Positions 16,819 through 24,522 of a stretch of DNA of 37,134 nt are shown piece after piece (positions within the stretch are counted from its first letter, which is position 1; each line of letters opens with the position of its first letter). Source of the stretch: Granulicella sp. (GTDB lineage Bacteria; Acidobacteriota; Terriglobia; Terriglobales; Acidobacteriaceae); contig PLOU01000140.1 in assembly GCA_003142235.1 (NCBI GenBank), positions 1-37,134 of the forward strand, in the 5' to 3' direction. Position numbers and translations under genes: made by a program. Below the pieces are notes generated by a model. It saw nothing but the letters and a program-made list of their open reading frames with translations, made no database searches and was not told where the DNA came from.

Positions 16819-17521
16819 ATTTTACTTTTGCATCACTTAACATCTCCAAGGTGCTGAATAGGCATGTCTTAGAGCGGTTCAAAATTCCGTGTTCGGGTGA
16901 GTATGCCAACCCGCCGTCGAACAGCAGAGTTTGAATCCGGTGTCTCTGCTCCGGTGCAGCGAGCTTCCATGCACCCTCAATATCCATCAGGTGAATCTTC
17001 GTGAAGCGCAGGCATGTCTCCTGCGCTGACCGCTGGGACGATATTTCTAGCAGCTCTTCCTCCGTTCGGGCGATCTCCGAAGAGAACTCTATGTTGGCCT
17101 CGCTATACATCTCCTGCGAGATAGTCCCGTCCAACATGGATTCGAGCAACTTGCGCTTGCGCCTCTTCTGCTCTTCGAGTCGAGCCTTCAGCCGCTTAAC
17201 CTCTTTCTCCGAATTGCCCTCCTGGGCGGCCCACTCTTCCGCCACAGTATTCTGGAACGACGCGAGGTCCTGTGTTCCCGGACGCAGACCTCGGACCAAA
17301 GCCAAGAATTCCGCTTCCATCTGCTCACCCCTCAGCTTTACGGCGCGACAATTCCGGTTTCTACACCAGTAATAGGCATAGCTCTTCGTTCTCCCTGAGC
17401 AAAAGCCTCCGGTGAGTGGAAGGCCGCACGAGTCGCACTTGATGAAGCACTTCAGCGGGAAAGCGGGGTTAGTCACGATCAATGTCAAGCGATGCAGGTC
17501 CTTCTTGACCAAAGGAGGAAG
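16754..17521 (-). pseudogene. Large serine recombinase, C-terminal remnant
   Basis: About 255 codons remain open on the minus strand, with an in-frame stop at 17522-17524 immediately upstream, and no proper start. The fragment holds the recombinase zinc beta-ribbon (CDSCGLPLTGG then, 20 residues on, C-x4-C in CRNRNC) and a long charged coiled coil (KRLKARLEEQKRRKRKLLES). This is the order found in large serine integrases. The N-terminal resolvase domain with the catalytic serine and the middle recombinase domain are missing. The end reads ASPTGFEPVSPP and then continues for eight residues, reading antisense through the tRNA-Glu. In intact relatives the stop would fall within the tRNA anticodon loop; here the A37-to-C change removes it. 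Confidence 0.8.
16808..16820 (+). repeat. Candidate attachment-site repeat, left copy (tRNA 3' end)
   Basis: The 13 bases TGGGGACGCCAAT cover the last 11 nt of the tRNA-like gene and 2 nt beyond. The same 13 bases occur in the same direction at 30324-30336. Only one such repeat pair was noticed. Confidence 0.4.
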
Positions 17522-17631
17522 CTACGGATTGATCCGCTAAGTACATGATGATTGCCCTACTGTCACCGAAAACGTGATGAACAACAGCAAGACAGTTGAG
17601 GATTGGAAGCAGGCGAGTGTCAAACAAAGCG

Positions 17632-17739
17632 CAGCTTTCATTGGGATACGGTCCGGACGAGCGGAAACACCAGGGGATCGGCTACAAGTTCGCTCATACA
17701 GTCTCGCAGGGCGATGTCATTCTGATCGCGCGACGGTAG
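17632..17739 (+). pseudogene. Fragment of an unrecognised protein
   Basis: Within the gene-poor 17.5-17.77 kb stretch, one frame encodes LSLGYGPDERKHQGIGYKFA followed by HTVSQGDVILIARR and a stop. It looks like real protein (GDVILIARR resembles a beta-hairpin seen in restriction- or modification-linked small domains), but the frame upstream is not convincing and no start codon fits. It is probably a remnant left beside the recombinase fragment. Function is not assigned. Confidence 0.25.
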
Positions 17740-17765
17740 GCAGGAGTGCTGGGAACGCTCGATCT

Positions 17766-18713
17766 CTATTCTGCTTCTACAGGGACCAGCGTCAGCCGTG
17801 CAGTCAGGACCACCAGCGCAACCCAGAGCGAGTCGGCGGCCAGCAGATGCGCTACCTGGGCCCACACCGGAGCCAGCAGGGTTACATCCAGCACGCCGAG
17901 TAGATAGACGGCAGCGAGCAGCGCCAGCACCAAAGCGGAGAGGCCGCGATGGCTGTTCTGCGCCGCCCGCATCAGGATCCAGATCAGAAAAACGCCGGCG
18001 GCGAGGGCGGCCATCGGATGGATCCAGCGCCAGCGCACCAGCCAGCCGCTGGTCGTGGAAAAATCCTGATGCAGGGCCCCGGCCAGCGAAGTCACAGGAA
18101 AAAGCGTGTCGCCCAGCGCCGCCAGCGAACCGGTTACAGCCACCGCCAGAGCCACGAAAATACCAGCCACTGCGGCCAGCGGATTTACCAGGCGAATGCT
18201 CTCCCAGCGATACCCTGTGCGGCGGCACAGCAAGTGCGCGGTCACGGTCAGCGCCGCCAGCAGCAGCAGCGTATTGGTCAGATGCAGTGCCAGAAAGAGG
18301 GGACGCAGCGGCGACTGGCTCTGCGCGGTCAGCCCCAGGGCAACCAGCAAAGCTCCCAGAATCGCCTCCATCACCGTCAGCGCCACCGCGGCCACGGCGG
18401 CTCCCCTGGCCAGATCTCCCCGCACGGTGGAGCGGAAGGTCCACAGCAGCAGCCCCAGAACCGCAACCAGCGAGAGCCCGCTGGTGATGCGGTGGGTGAA
18501 CTCGATGAGGGTATTCAGGCTGGCGGAGTGCTGCAAGACGGTCCCGTTGCACAGCGGCCAGTGGTTCCCGCAGCCGGCTCCAGCCCCGGCGGCGCGGACC
18601 AGTGTTCCCCACAGGATTACGGCAACAAAGTACGCCAAAACGGCCCAGGCAAAGCGCCGCAAGGCAGCAGAAGGCGCCTTATGCGCATTCTTTGAAGCAG
18701 CCGAGATCGTCAT
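17766..18713 (-). CDS. ctaA: Heme A synthase (COX15/CtaA family)
   Basis: A 315-residue protein with about eight transmembrane segments in two four-helix halves. It oxidises the C8 methyl of heme O to a formyl, giving heme A for the aa3-type oxidase. Visible family features are RAAGAGAGCGNHWPLC, with a cysteine pair in the first outside loop, the heme-ligand histidine in EFTHRITSG, a second in LALHLTNT, and late-half histidines in WIHPMAAL and QVAHLLAAD. It is transcribed away from the cox operon, whose ctaB gene makes its substrate. ATG at 18713 is used. The N-terminus is basic and soluble, with the first membrane helix starting near residue 22. Confidence 0.92.
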   Translation of the reverse strand: MTISAASKNAHKAPSAALRRFAWAVLAYFVAVILWGTLVRAAGAGAGCGNHWPLCNGTVLQHSASLNTLIEFTHRITSGLSLVAVLGLLLWTFRSTVRGDLARGAAVAAVALTVMEAILGALLVALGLTAQSQSPLRPLFLALHLTNTLLLLAALTVTAHLLCRRTGYRWESIRLVNPLAAVAGIFVALAVAVTGSLAALGDTLFPVTSLAGALHQDFSTTSGWLVRWRWIHPMAALAAGVFLIWILMRAAQNSHRGLSALVLALLAAVYLLGVLDVTLLAPVWAQVAHLLAADSLWVALVVLTARLTLVPVEAE

Positions 18714-18863
18714 GGAAGCTTCCAGACCCCCCCCCAGTGTAAATCAGAGAATCCACCGCCAACTGCCGCGCATCACAAACAATACAAGCCCCTTATTATT
18801 GTCCAGACGCGCAAAGGACAAACGGCAGGTGCGGCAGCCCACGGCAGGTGATTGGAGAGTAGG
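18714..18863. promoter_or_regulatory. Divergent control region between ctaA and coxB
   Basis: These 150 bp must hold promoters for both ctaA and the cox operon. A run of nine C lies at 18727-18735, close to the ctaA start. A GGAGAG ribosome site precedes coxB. No confident -35/-10 pair was found. Confidence 0.4.
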
Positions 18864-19940
18864 ATGAGTTTGGCCTTGTTTCTGGCGTTGCACGACATGG
18901 ACGACATGCCTGCCGGACACGCAATGACTGCAATGCAAACGCACGAGTCCTGGTGGCGTCGGGCCATCCAATGGGTTACGGGCCTGTTCAGCACCCCCAC
19001 CAGCATCTTCTCTCCGCAGGCTACGCCGGCACACACGATCTTCAGCCTGTCCATGCTGGTTCTGGCCATTACGCTGGCCATCTTTCTGGCCGTGGCGGGG
19101 TTGATGCTCTACGCCATCATCCGCTTCCGCCATCGCGCCGGCGACTCCAATGCCGATCCAACGCAGGTCTACGGCAGCAATCAGATCGAAGTGCTGTGGA
19201 CGGTGATTCCGATTCTGATTCTGGTGGTGCTTTTTCTGTCCACCGCTCGCGTCATCTCCGTAAACGAGCAGGCGCGCAAGCCTGCCAACGCGCTGGACGT
19301 GGTGGTGATTGGCCATCAGTATTGGTGGGAATATCGCTATCCGGCCTCGGGCGTGGTTACGGCCAATGAACTGCATCTTCCCGCCAGCGACCCGAAGGCC
19401 CCCACGCCCACCTACATGACCATGTCCTCGGCCGACGTCGATCACAGCTTCTGGGTGCCGAATCTGGCCGGCAAGATGGATCTGATTCCCAACAAGGTCA
19501 ATGTCATGTGGATCGATCCGCACAAACCGGGCCTCTATCTGGGCCAGTGCGCGCAGTATTGCGGCACGGCACACGCCAAGATGCTGATCCGCGTTTACGT
19601 GGACTCGCCGGCGGATTTCGCCAAGTGGATTGCCCATCAGAAAATGGCGGCGGAAGACGATCCGGCGGCAGCCGAGGGCAGGCTGGCCTTTGAACACACC
19701 GCCTGCGTCAACTGCCACACCGTGAACGGCACTTCGGCCAAAGGCAAATTCGGTCCCGATCTGACGCACTTGGCCAGCCGCGACACCATCGCTTCCGGCG
19801 CGATCAGGAACACGCCGCAAAACCTGCGCCAATGGATCGACGATCCCAACTCGATGAAGCCCGGATCGCTGATGCCGAAGATGAATCTGAGCAGCCACGA
19901 ACTGGACGCGATCACGGCCTACATGGTCTCGTTGCGCTAA
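18864..19940 (+). CDS. coxB: Cytochrome c oxidase subunit II with fused cytochrome c (caa3 type)
   Basis: A 358-residue protein from ATG at 18864, preceded by GGAG. Two membrane helices lie at about residues 55-80 and 105-125, followed by the outside cupredoxin domain. The CuA ligands are in GQCAQYCGTAHAKM (two Cys, His, Met); the residue between the cysteines is Gln where many A-type enzymes have Glu, as in ba3 oxidases. From about residue 265 a class I cytochrome c domain follows, with heme site CVNCH and an axial Met probably in SLMPKMN. It accepts electrons from a cytochrome and passes them via CuA to subunit I. It is the first gene of the cox operon. Confidence 0.95.
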   Translation: MSLALFLALHDMDDMPAGHAMTAMQTHESWWRRAIQWVTGLFSTPTSIFSPQATPAHTIFSLSMLVLAITLAIFLAVAGLMLYAIIRFRHRAGDSNADPTQVYGSNQIEVLWTVIPILILVVLFLSTARVISVNEQARKPANALDVVVIGHQYWWEYRYPASGVVTANELHLPASDPKAPTPTYMTMSSADVDHSFWVPNLAGKMDLIPNKVNVMWIDPHKPGLYLGQCAQYCGTAHAKMLIRVYVDSPADFAKWIAHQKMAAEDDPAAAEGRLAFEHTACVNCHTVNGTSAKGKFGPDLTHLASRDTIASGAIRNTPQNLRQWIDDPNSMKPGSLMPKMNLSSHELDAITAYMVSLR

Positions 19941-19971
19941 AGCACGCGTTGAACGCAAGAAGGAGAACCGG

Positions 19972-21657
19972 ATGATGCCCCCGCAGACGGCCGGTGCGAT
20001 GACCTTTGATTCCCCGCCCTCTCATCCGAAGCTGTGGCTCGACGCGGTGAATGAATGGTTCACCACCGTAGACCACAAGCGCATCGGGATGCTGTATATC
20101 GGCTACGCGCTGGTCTTCCTGCTCATCGCCGGGCTGGAAGCCGCCGTGATGCGCATCCAGTTGGCCGTGCCCAACAATCACTTCGTCTCGCCCCAGGTCT
20201 TCAATCGCATGTTTACCATGCACGGCACGACGATGGTCTTCTTCGTGGGCATGCCGATTCTCTTCGGCTTTGGCAACTACCTTATCCCGCTGATGATCGG
20301 CGCGCGCGACATGGCCTTTCCCCGCCTCAACGCCTTCAGCTTCTGGATCTCCGCCTTCGGTGGACTGCTGCTTTACTTCAGCTTCATTGGCGGCGATGGT
20401 TTGTATGGCGCGGGCACGGCGCCGGATGTGGGCTGGTTTGCTTATGCGCCGCTCACAGCCAAGCTCTTCTCGCCCGGTCACAGCACCGACTACTGGATTC
20501 TCGGCGTCTTCCTGAGCGGCATCGGCAGCGTGGGCACGGCGCTGAATATCGTGACCACCATTGTCTGCATGCGCTGCAAGGGCATGACCATGGCCAGAAT
20601 GCCGTTGCTGCCCTGGCTCTATCTGGTCACCTCGGCGATGGTCTTCATCGCCATCGGCCCGCTCACCGCGGCGCAGATGATGCTGGGCTTCGACCGTTTT
20701 CTGGGCGCGCACTTCTTCGATGTGCAGGCCGGCGGGTCGGCTGTCTTGTGGATGCACTTCTTCTGGATCTTCGGCCATCCCGAGGTCTACATCCTGGTGC
20801 TCCCCGCCTTTGCCTTCGCCAACGAGATCATCCCCGTCTTCTCGCGCAAGCCCATCTTCGGCTACTCGGCGATGGTCGGCGCGACGGTGCTGATCGGCTT
20901 CATCAGCCTGGGCGTCTGGGCGCATCACATGTTCACCGTGGGCCTGGGTCCGGCGGGCAACACCTTCTTCACGCTGGCCACCATGATTATCTCCGTGCCC
21001 ACCGGCATCAAGATCTTCAACTGGCTGGCCACGCTGTGGGGCGGCAAGATTCGCTTCGCCACGCCCATGATCTTCTCCATCGCCTTCCTCTTTCAATTTC
21101 TGATCGCGGGCCTGACCGGCATCATGCTCTCCGCCGCGCCCTTCGACTGGCAGTTGGGCAACTCCTACTTCGTGGTGGCGCACTTCCACTTCGTATTGGT
21201 CGGCGCGATTCTCTACATGATCTTCGCCGCCTTCTACTACTGGTTCCCCAAAATGTCTGGCAAAATGCTGAGCGAGACGCTGGGCAAGTGGCACTTCTGG
21301 CTCTTCACCATCGGCTTCCATCTCACCTTCGACTTCATGCATATCCCCGGCTTGATGGGAATGCCGCGCAGAATCTACACCTACGAGGCCGACCGCGGCT
21401 GGGCCGTGTGGAACATGATCGAGAGCATCGGCATGATCTTCCAGGCAGCGGCCATCCTCATCTTCGTATGGAATGTGGTTCGCTCCTATCGTCACGGCGA
21501 AGAAGCCGGCCCCGATCCGTGGGATGCGTGGACGCTGGAGTGGTCCACCGCATCGCCTCCGCCGCACTACAACTTTGCCGAGGAGCCGGTGGTGCATAGC
21601 CGCCGTCCCCTGTGGGACCTCAAACATCCCCAAGCACCCGACTCCGACTACGAGTAG
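19972..21657 (+). CDS. coxA: Cytochrome c oxidase subunit I
   Basis: A 561-residue, 12-helix catalytic subunit that reduces O2 to water and pumps protons. Ligands are all present: low-spin heme a His84 (TMHGTTMVF) and His406; CuB His269, His318 and His319 with Tyr273 for the His-Tyr crosslink (GHPEVY, WAHHMF); heme a3 His404 in AHFHFV. Glu271 in GHPEVY and Asp113 (RDMAFPRLN) mark the D channel and Lys347 (PTGIKIFNW) marks the K channel, so it belongs to the A1 subfamily. AAGGAG precedes ATG at 19972, 31 bp after coxB. Confidence 0.97.
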   Translation: MMPPQTAGAMTFDSPPSHPKLWLDAVNEWFTTVDHKRIGMLYIGYALVFLLIAGLEAAVMRIQLAVPNNHFVSPQVFNRMFTMHGTTMVFFVGMPILFGFGNYLIPLMIGARDMAFPRLNAFSFWISAFGGLLLYFSFIGGDGLYGAGTAPDVGWFAYAPLTAKLFSPGHSTDYWILGVFLSGIGSVGTALNIVTTIVCMRCKGMTMARMPLLPWLYLVTSAMVFIAIGPLTAAQMMLGFDRFLGAHFFDVQAGGSAVLWMHFFWIFGHPEVYILVLPAFAFANEIIPVFSRKPIFGYSAMVGATVLIGFISLGVWAHHMFTVGLGPAGNTFFTLATMIISVPTGIKIFNWLATLWGGKIRFATPMIFSIAFLFQFLIAGLTGIMLSAAPFDWQLGNSYFVVAHFHFVLVGAILYMIFAAFYYWFPKMSGKMLSETLGKWHFWLFTIGFHLTFDFMHIPGLMGMPRRIYTYEADRGWAVWNMIESIGMIFQAAAILIFVWNVVRSYRHGEEAGPDPWDAWTLEWSTASPPPHYNFAEEPVVHSRRPLWDLKHPQAPDSDYE

Positions 21658-21665
21658 ACAGGCTT

Positions 21666-22262
21666 ATGAGCGCACATACCGCGGTATTGACGCAATCCAC
21701 CGGCGAATGGCAGTTGCCCGACAAAGGCAAGGTGGGAATGATTTGCCTCATCGTGGCCGAGGCGGCAATCTTCATCATCTTTGTCCTTGCCTACATCTTT
21801 TACCTCGGCAAAAGCCTCAGCGGCCCCACACCCGCCGAAGTGCTCAAGCTGCCGGTCCTGGGAACCGTGTGTTTGTTGTCCAGCAGTCTCACCGTACACT
21901 TCGCGGTGACTGCTTTAGAGAGAAACGCGGCGCGGTTGAGTGCCCTGTGGCTGGCGCTGACGGTGTTGCTGGGCGGCATCTTTCTCGCCGGCACCGCGGT
22001 GGAGTGGCATGAGCTGATCTACAAATACGGCTTGACCATTCGCACCAATCTCTTTGGCACAACCTTCTATTCGCTGGTTGGCCTGCATGCTTCGCACGTT
22101 ATCGTGGGCCTGGGCATGTTGGGCCTGGCGCTGCTCTTCGCAGTGGCGGGCAAGCTGAACGGCAGCCACGCGCATCGACTGAACGTCCTCTCGTATTATT
22201 GGCATTTCGTGGACGCGGTGTGGGTGGTGGTCTTCATCGTCGTCTATGGACTGGGAAGGTAA
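21666..22262 (+). CDS. coxC: Cytochrome c oxidase subunit III
   Basis: A 198-residue protein with five membrane helices, the short five-helix form typical of caa3 oxidases. It begins 8 bp after coxA; a longer frame from 21612 overlaps coxA and is not used. Typical elements are ISEAAIF-like EAAIFIIF in helix 1, EWHELI in the loop after helix 3, GLHASHVIVGL, and the terminal SYYWHFVDAVWVVVFIVVY. It stabilises the catalytic core and supports proton uptake. Confidence 0.95.
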   Translation: MSAHTAVLTQSTGEWQLPDKGKVGMICLIVAEAAIFIIFVLAYIFYLGKSLSGPTPAEVLKLPVLGTVCLLSSSLTVHFAVTALERNAARLSALWLALTVLLGGIFLAGTAVEWHELIYKYGLTIRTNLFGTTFYSLVGLHASHVIVGLGMLGLALLFAVAGKLNGSHAHRLNVLSYYWHFVDAVWVVVFIVVYGLGR

Positions 22263-22263
22263 G

Positions 22264-23115
22264 GTGAACGCAGTGCAAGAGCCGGGAAAAGGAATGCACG
22301 CAGAACACACCGCATCGCTGCATCTGCCCGCGCCCACGGTATGGCCCATGGTGCTGGGCCTGGGCATCACGCTGATTGCAGCCGGCCTCGTCACAAACGA
22401 GACCATCAGCGTGCTGGGCCTGGTCCTCTCTTCGATGGCCGCGGTCGGTTGGTTCCGCAACGTGCTGCCGCGCGAGAAGCAAGAGCAGATCACGGTGCCG
22501 GTCTCCGCCGAGGCCGCGGCCCAGGCGTCAGCGCAACCATTCCGTTCGCCGCACACGCCCGTCCTCGTGCGCCCCGCCTACAGCTTCGTCTCCGGCATCG
22601 AAGCCGGACTGGCGGGCGGCGCAGCCATGGCCATCATCGCAATCGTCTTCAGTTGGATCAAGTTTCACAGCCTCTGGTACGGCATCAATCTGCTGGCCGC
22701 GGGCAGCTTCATCGGATGGACAGATGCGCCCGACAGCTTCCTCAGCCAGTTCCATCCGCAGGGACTTTTGGCCGCGCTGGCCATTCACGCCCTGGTCTCC
22801 GTGCTGGTGGGCCTGCTCTATGGCGCGATGTTGCCAATCTTCCCGCGCAAGTCGCTGCTGACTGCCGGATTGATTGCTCCGCTGCTGTGGTCTGCCCTGG
22901 CCTGCTCCATGATGAAGGTCGTCAGCCCCATCCTCAGCGAACGCATGAATTGGTGGTGGTTTGTGCTCTCCCAGGTCGCCTATGGACTGGTTGCGGGAGC
23001 AGTGATCAATCTTCGCGTCAAGGTGCGCTCAGCCGAGTTTCAGGCGCTTCCTTTCGCCACGCGCGCGGGCTTGCATACCGATGCAAAGATCGGCAAAGAC
23101 GAGGGCCGGCGATGA
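22264..23115 (+). CDS. Multi-helix membrane protein of the cox operon (possible subunit IV plus extension)
   Basis: Begins one base after the coxC stop with GTG at 22264; ATG at 22294 after GGAAAAGG is an alternative. About 283 residues. Residues about 25-65 form two helices resembling small oxidase subunit IV (CtaF-like). A hydrophilic linker with Ala/Glu follows, then five further helices (about 105-255) with an amphipathic loop MTD-like GWTDAPDSFLSQFHPQG. No heme- or metal-binding motif is visible. Its fixed place between coxC and the cytochrome c gene, and overlap of its stop with the next ATG, argue for an oxidase-complex subunit or assembly partner. The exact role is unknown. Confidence 0.75.
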   Translation: MNAVQEPGKGMHAEHTASLHLPAPTVWPMVLGLGITLIAAGLVTNETISVLGLVLSSMAAVGWFRNVLPREKQEQITVPVSAEAAAQASAQPFRSPHTPVLVRPAYSFVSGIEAGLAGGAAMAIIAIVFSWIKFHSLWYGINLLAAGSFIGWTDAPDSFLSQFHPQGLLAALAIHALVSVLVGLLYGAMLPIFPRKSLLTAGLIAPLLWSALACSMMKVVSPILSERMNWWWFVLSQVAYGLVAGAVINLRVKVRSAEFQALPFATRAGLHTDAKIGKDEGRR

Positions 23116-23849
23116 GCGGAACCACGCCAACAACTCCTCGCATCGCTCTCGTTCTAGCGGGCTGCATGATGCTCGTCCTCGCCGGATGCCGCGCTCCAGG
23201 CAAGCCCGGCCCTGCCGAACCAAGGCCCGATCGGGTGATGGAGTTTGCCAAACTCTACAAACAGAATTGCGCCGCCTGTCACGGAGAGGAGGGCAAGCGC
23301 GGCCTGGCTGTATCGCTTTCCAACCCCGTCTACATCGCCATCGCCGGTAAGGAGGCGGTCCTCAATGCAACGGCCAAAGGCGGACCCGGCAAGCTGATGC
23401 CGGCTTTCGCCAAAAGTTATGGTGGGACGCTGACCGATGCGCAGATTGAAGTGCTGGCCGACGGCATCGTGCGGCACTGGGGACAACCCCAACTGCTGGC
23501 CGGAAAAAACCCGCCTTCGTATGCAGCCACGCTGGCGGGCGATGCCGCGGCAGGCAACGCGGCTTACACGGCCTATTGCACGCGCTGCCACGCAGAGGAG
23601 GCAATCGACAAGACGCACATTGCAGGCCCCATTACCGATGCGAATTATCTGGCGCTGATCAGCGATCAGGGACTGCGCACCGCAATTCTTTCCGGCCGTC
23701 CCGAAGAAGGCATGCCGGACTGGCGCGGCATTGCACCCAGGCCCTTGACCGATCGGCAGGTCACCGACATCGTTGCGTGGCTGGCCTCGTTGCGCAAGAC
23801 ACCCGCTTCACCGAACACCGCCTCAAGCAAGGAGAAGAGCCATGAGTAA
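23112..23849 (+). CDS. Diheme cytochrome c, lipoprotein
   Basis: A 245-residue protein whose ATG overlaps the preceding stop (ATGA). The signal sequence ends in a lipobox (LVLAGC), so it should be lipid-anchored outside the cytoplasmic membrane. Two class I cytochrome c domains follow, with heme sites CAACH (about residue 54) and CTRCH (about 157), and candidate Met ligands in LMPAF and GMPDW. It probably shuttles electrons between the bc-type complex and CoxB. The 3' end overlaps the Rieske gene by 8 bp. Confidence 0.9.
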   Translation: MSGTTPTTPRIALVLAGCMMLVLAGCRAPGKPGPAEPRPDRVMEFAKLYKQNCAACHGEEGKRGLAVSLSNPVYIAIAGKEAVLNATAKGGPGKLMPAFAKSYGGTLTDAQIEVLADGIVRHWGQPQLLAGKNPPSYAATLAGDAAAGNAAYTAYCTRCHAEEAIDKTHIAGPITDANYLALISDQGLRTAILSGRPEEGMPDWRGIAPRPLTDRQVTDIVAWLASLRKTPASPNTASSKEKSHE

Positions 23850-24522
23850 ACCGACTGAAGAAACTCCGTTGCCTGCACCCTCGGAGTGGCTCGGCACGAC
23901 CAAAGAGATCGAGGACGCGCACACCAGCGCAACCTCGCGGCGCAGATTTCTCTTCAAGATGGCGATTGGTCTGAACGCTGTGGTGGGCGCGATTCTGGCT
24001 GTGCCGATTGTCGGCTTTCTGCTGGGTCCAGCGATGAAGAAAGAAGGCGCGGAGGACAAATGGATTGCGCTCGGCGCGGTCGATTCCTTTCCGATTGGCG
24101 AGACGCGGCTGGCCGAGTACGTGAATCCCATCACCAGCCCCAGCGATGGCGACACCGCGAAGACGGTCGCGTGGGTTCGTCACGCCGACGATGGAACCTT
24201 TCAGGTATTCGCCATCAATTGCGCCCATCTGGGTTGCCCGGTGCGCTGGTTCGAGCAATCCAAGCTCTTCCTCTGCCCCTGCCACGGCGGCGCGTATTAT
24301 GCCGACGGTTCGCGCGCATCGGGCCCACCGGAGCGTGGGCTCTTCGAGTACCTGCACCGCATCGAAGGCGGCAACTTGATGGTTCGCGCCGGGCAATTGC
24401 CCACGCTATCCACCCAGGCCTGCGCGGGCAAGGCTCCGCTGGTCGGGATTGCAGCGCAGCCGTCCACGCCGGGCTTGCTTGCCATTCAGGCGCCGGCCGC
24501 CGCGCCGCCAGAGAGGTCCTAG
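23842..24522 (+). CDS. Rieske iron-sulfur protein
   Basis: A 226-residue protein with AAGGAG before ATG at 23842. A Tat-like N-terminus (SRRRFLFKM) is followed by one membrane helix (about 41-63). The [2Fe-2S] ligands are Cys127 and His129 (NCAHLGCPVRW) and Cys145 and His148 (CPCHGGAY), and Cys132 and Cys147 form the stabilising disulfide. It takes electrons from quinol at the Qo site of cytochrome b and passes them to cytochrome c. The Ala-rich tail of about 30 residues is unusual but harmless. The next gene begins directly after its stop. Confidence 0.95.
   Translation: MSKPTEETPLPAPSEWLGTTKEIEDAHTSATSRRRFLFKMAIGLNAVVGAILAVPIVGFLLGPAMKKEGAEDKWIALGAVDSFPIGETRLAEYVNPITSPSDGDTAKTVAWVRHADDGTFQVFAINCAHLGCPVRWFEQSKLFLCPCHGGAYYADGSRASGPPERGLFEYLHRIEGGNLMVRAGQLPTLSTQACAGKAPLVGIAAQPSTPGLLAIQAPAAAPPERS

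Noticed and set aside
18864-19940. Gln in place of Glu in the CuA site of CoxB as a defect
   Set aside because: The bridging contact is through the main chain, and ba3-type enzymes have Gln at this place.
19912-21633. 573-codon minus-strand frame opposite coxA
   Set aside because: Antisense shadow caused by high GC at third positions; coxA is certain.
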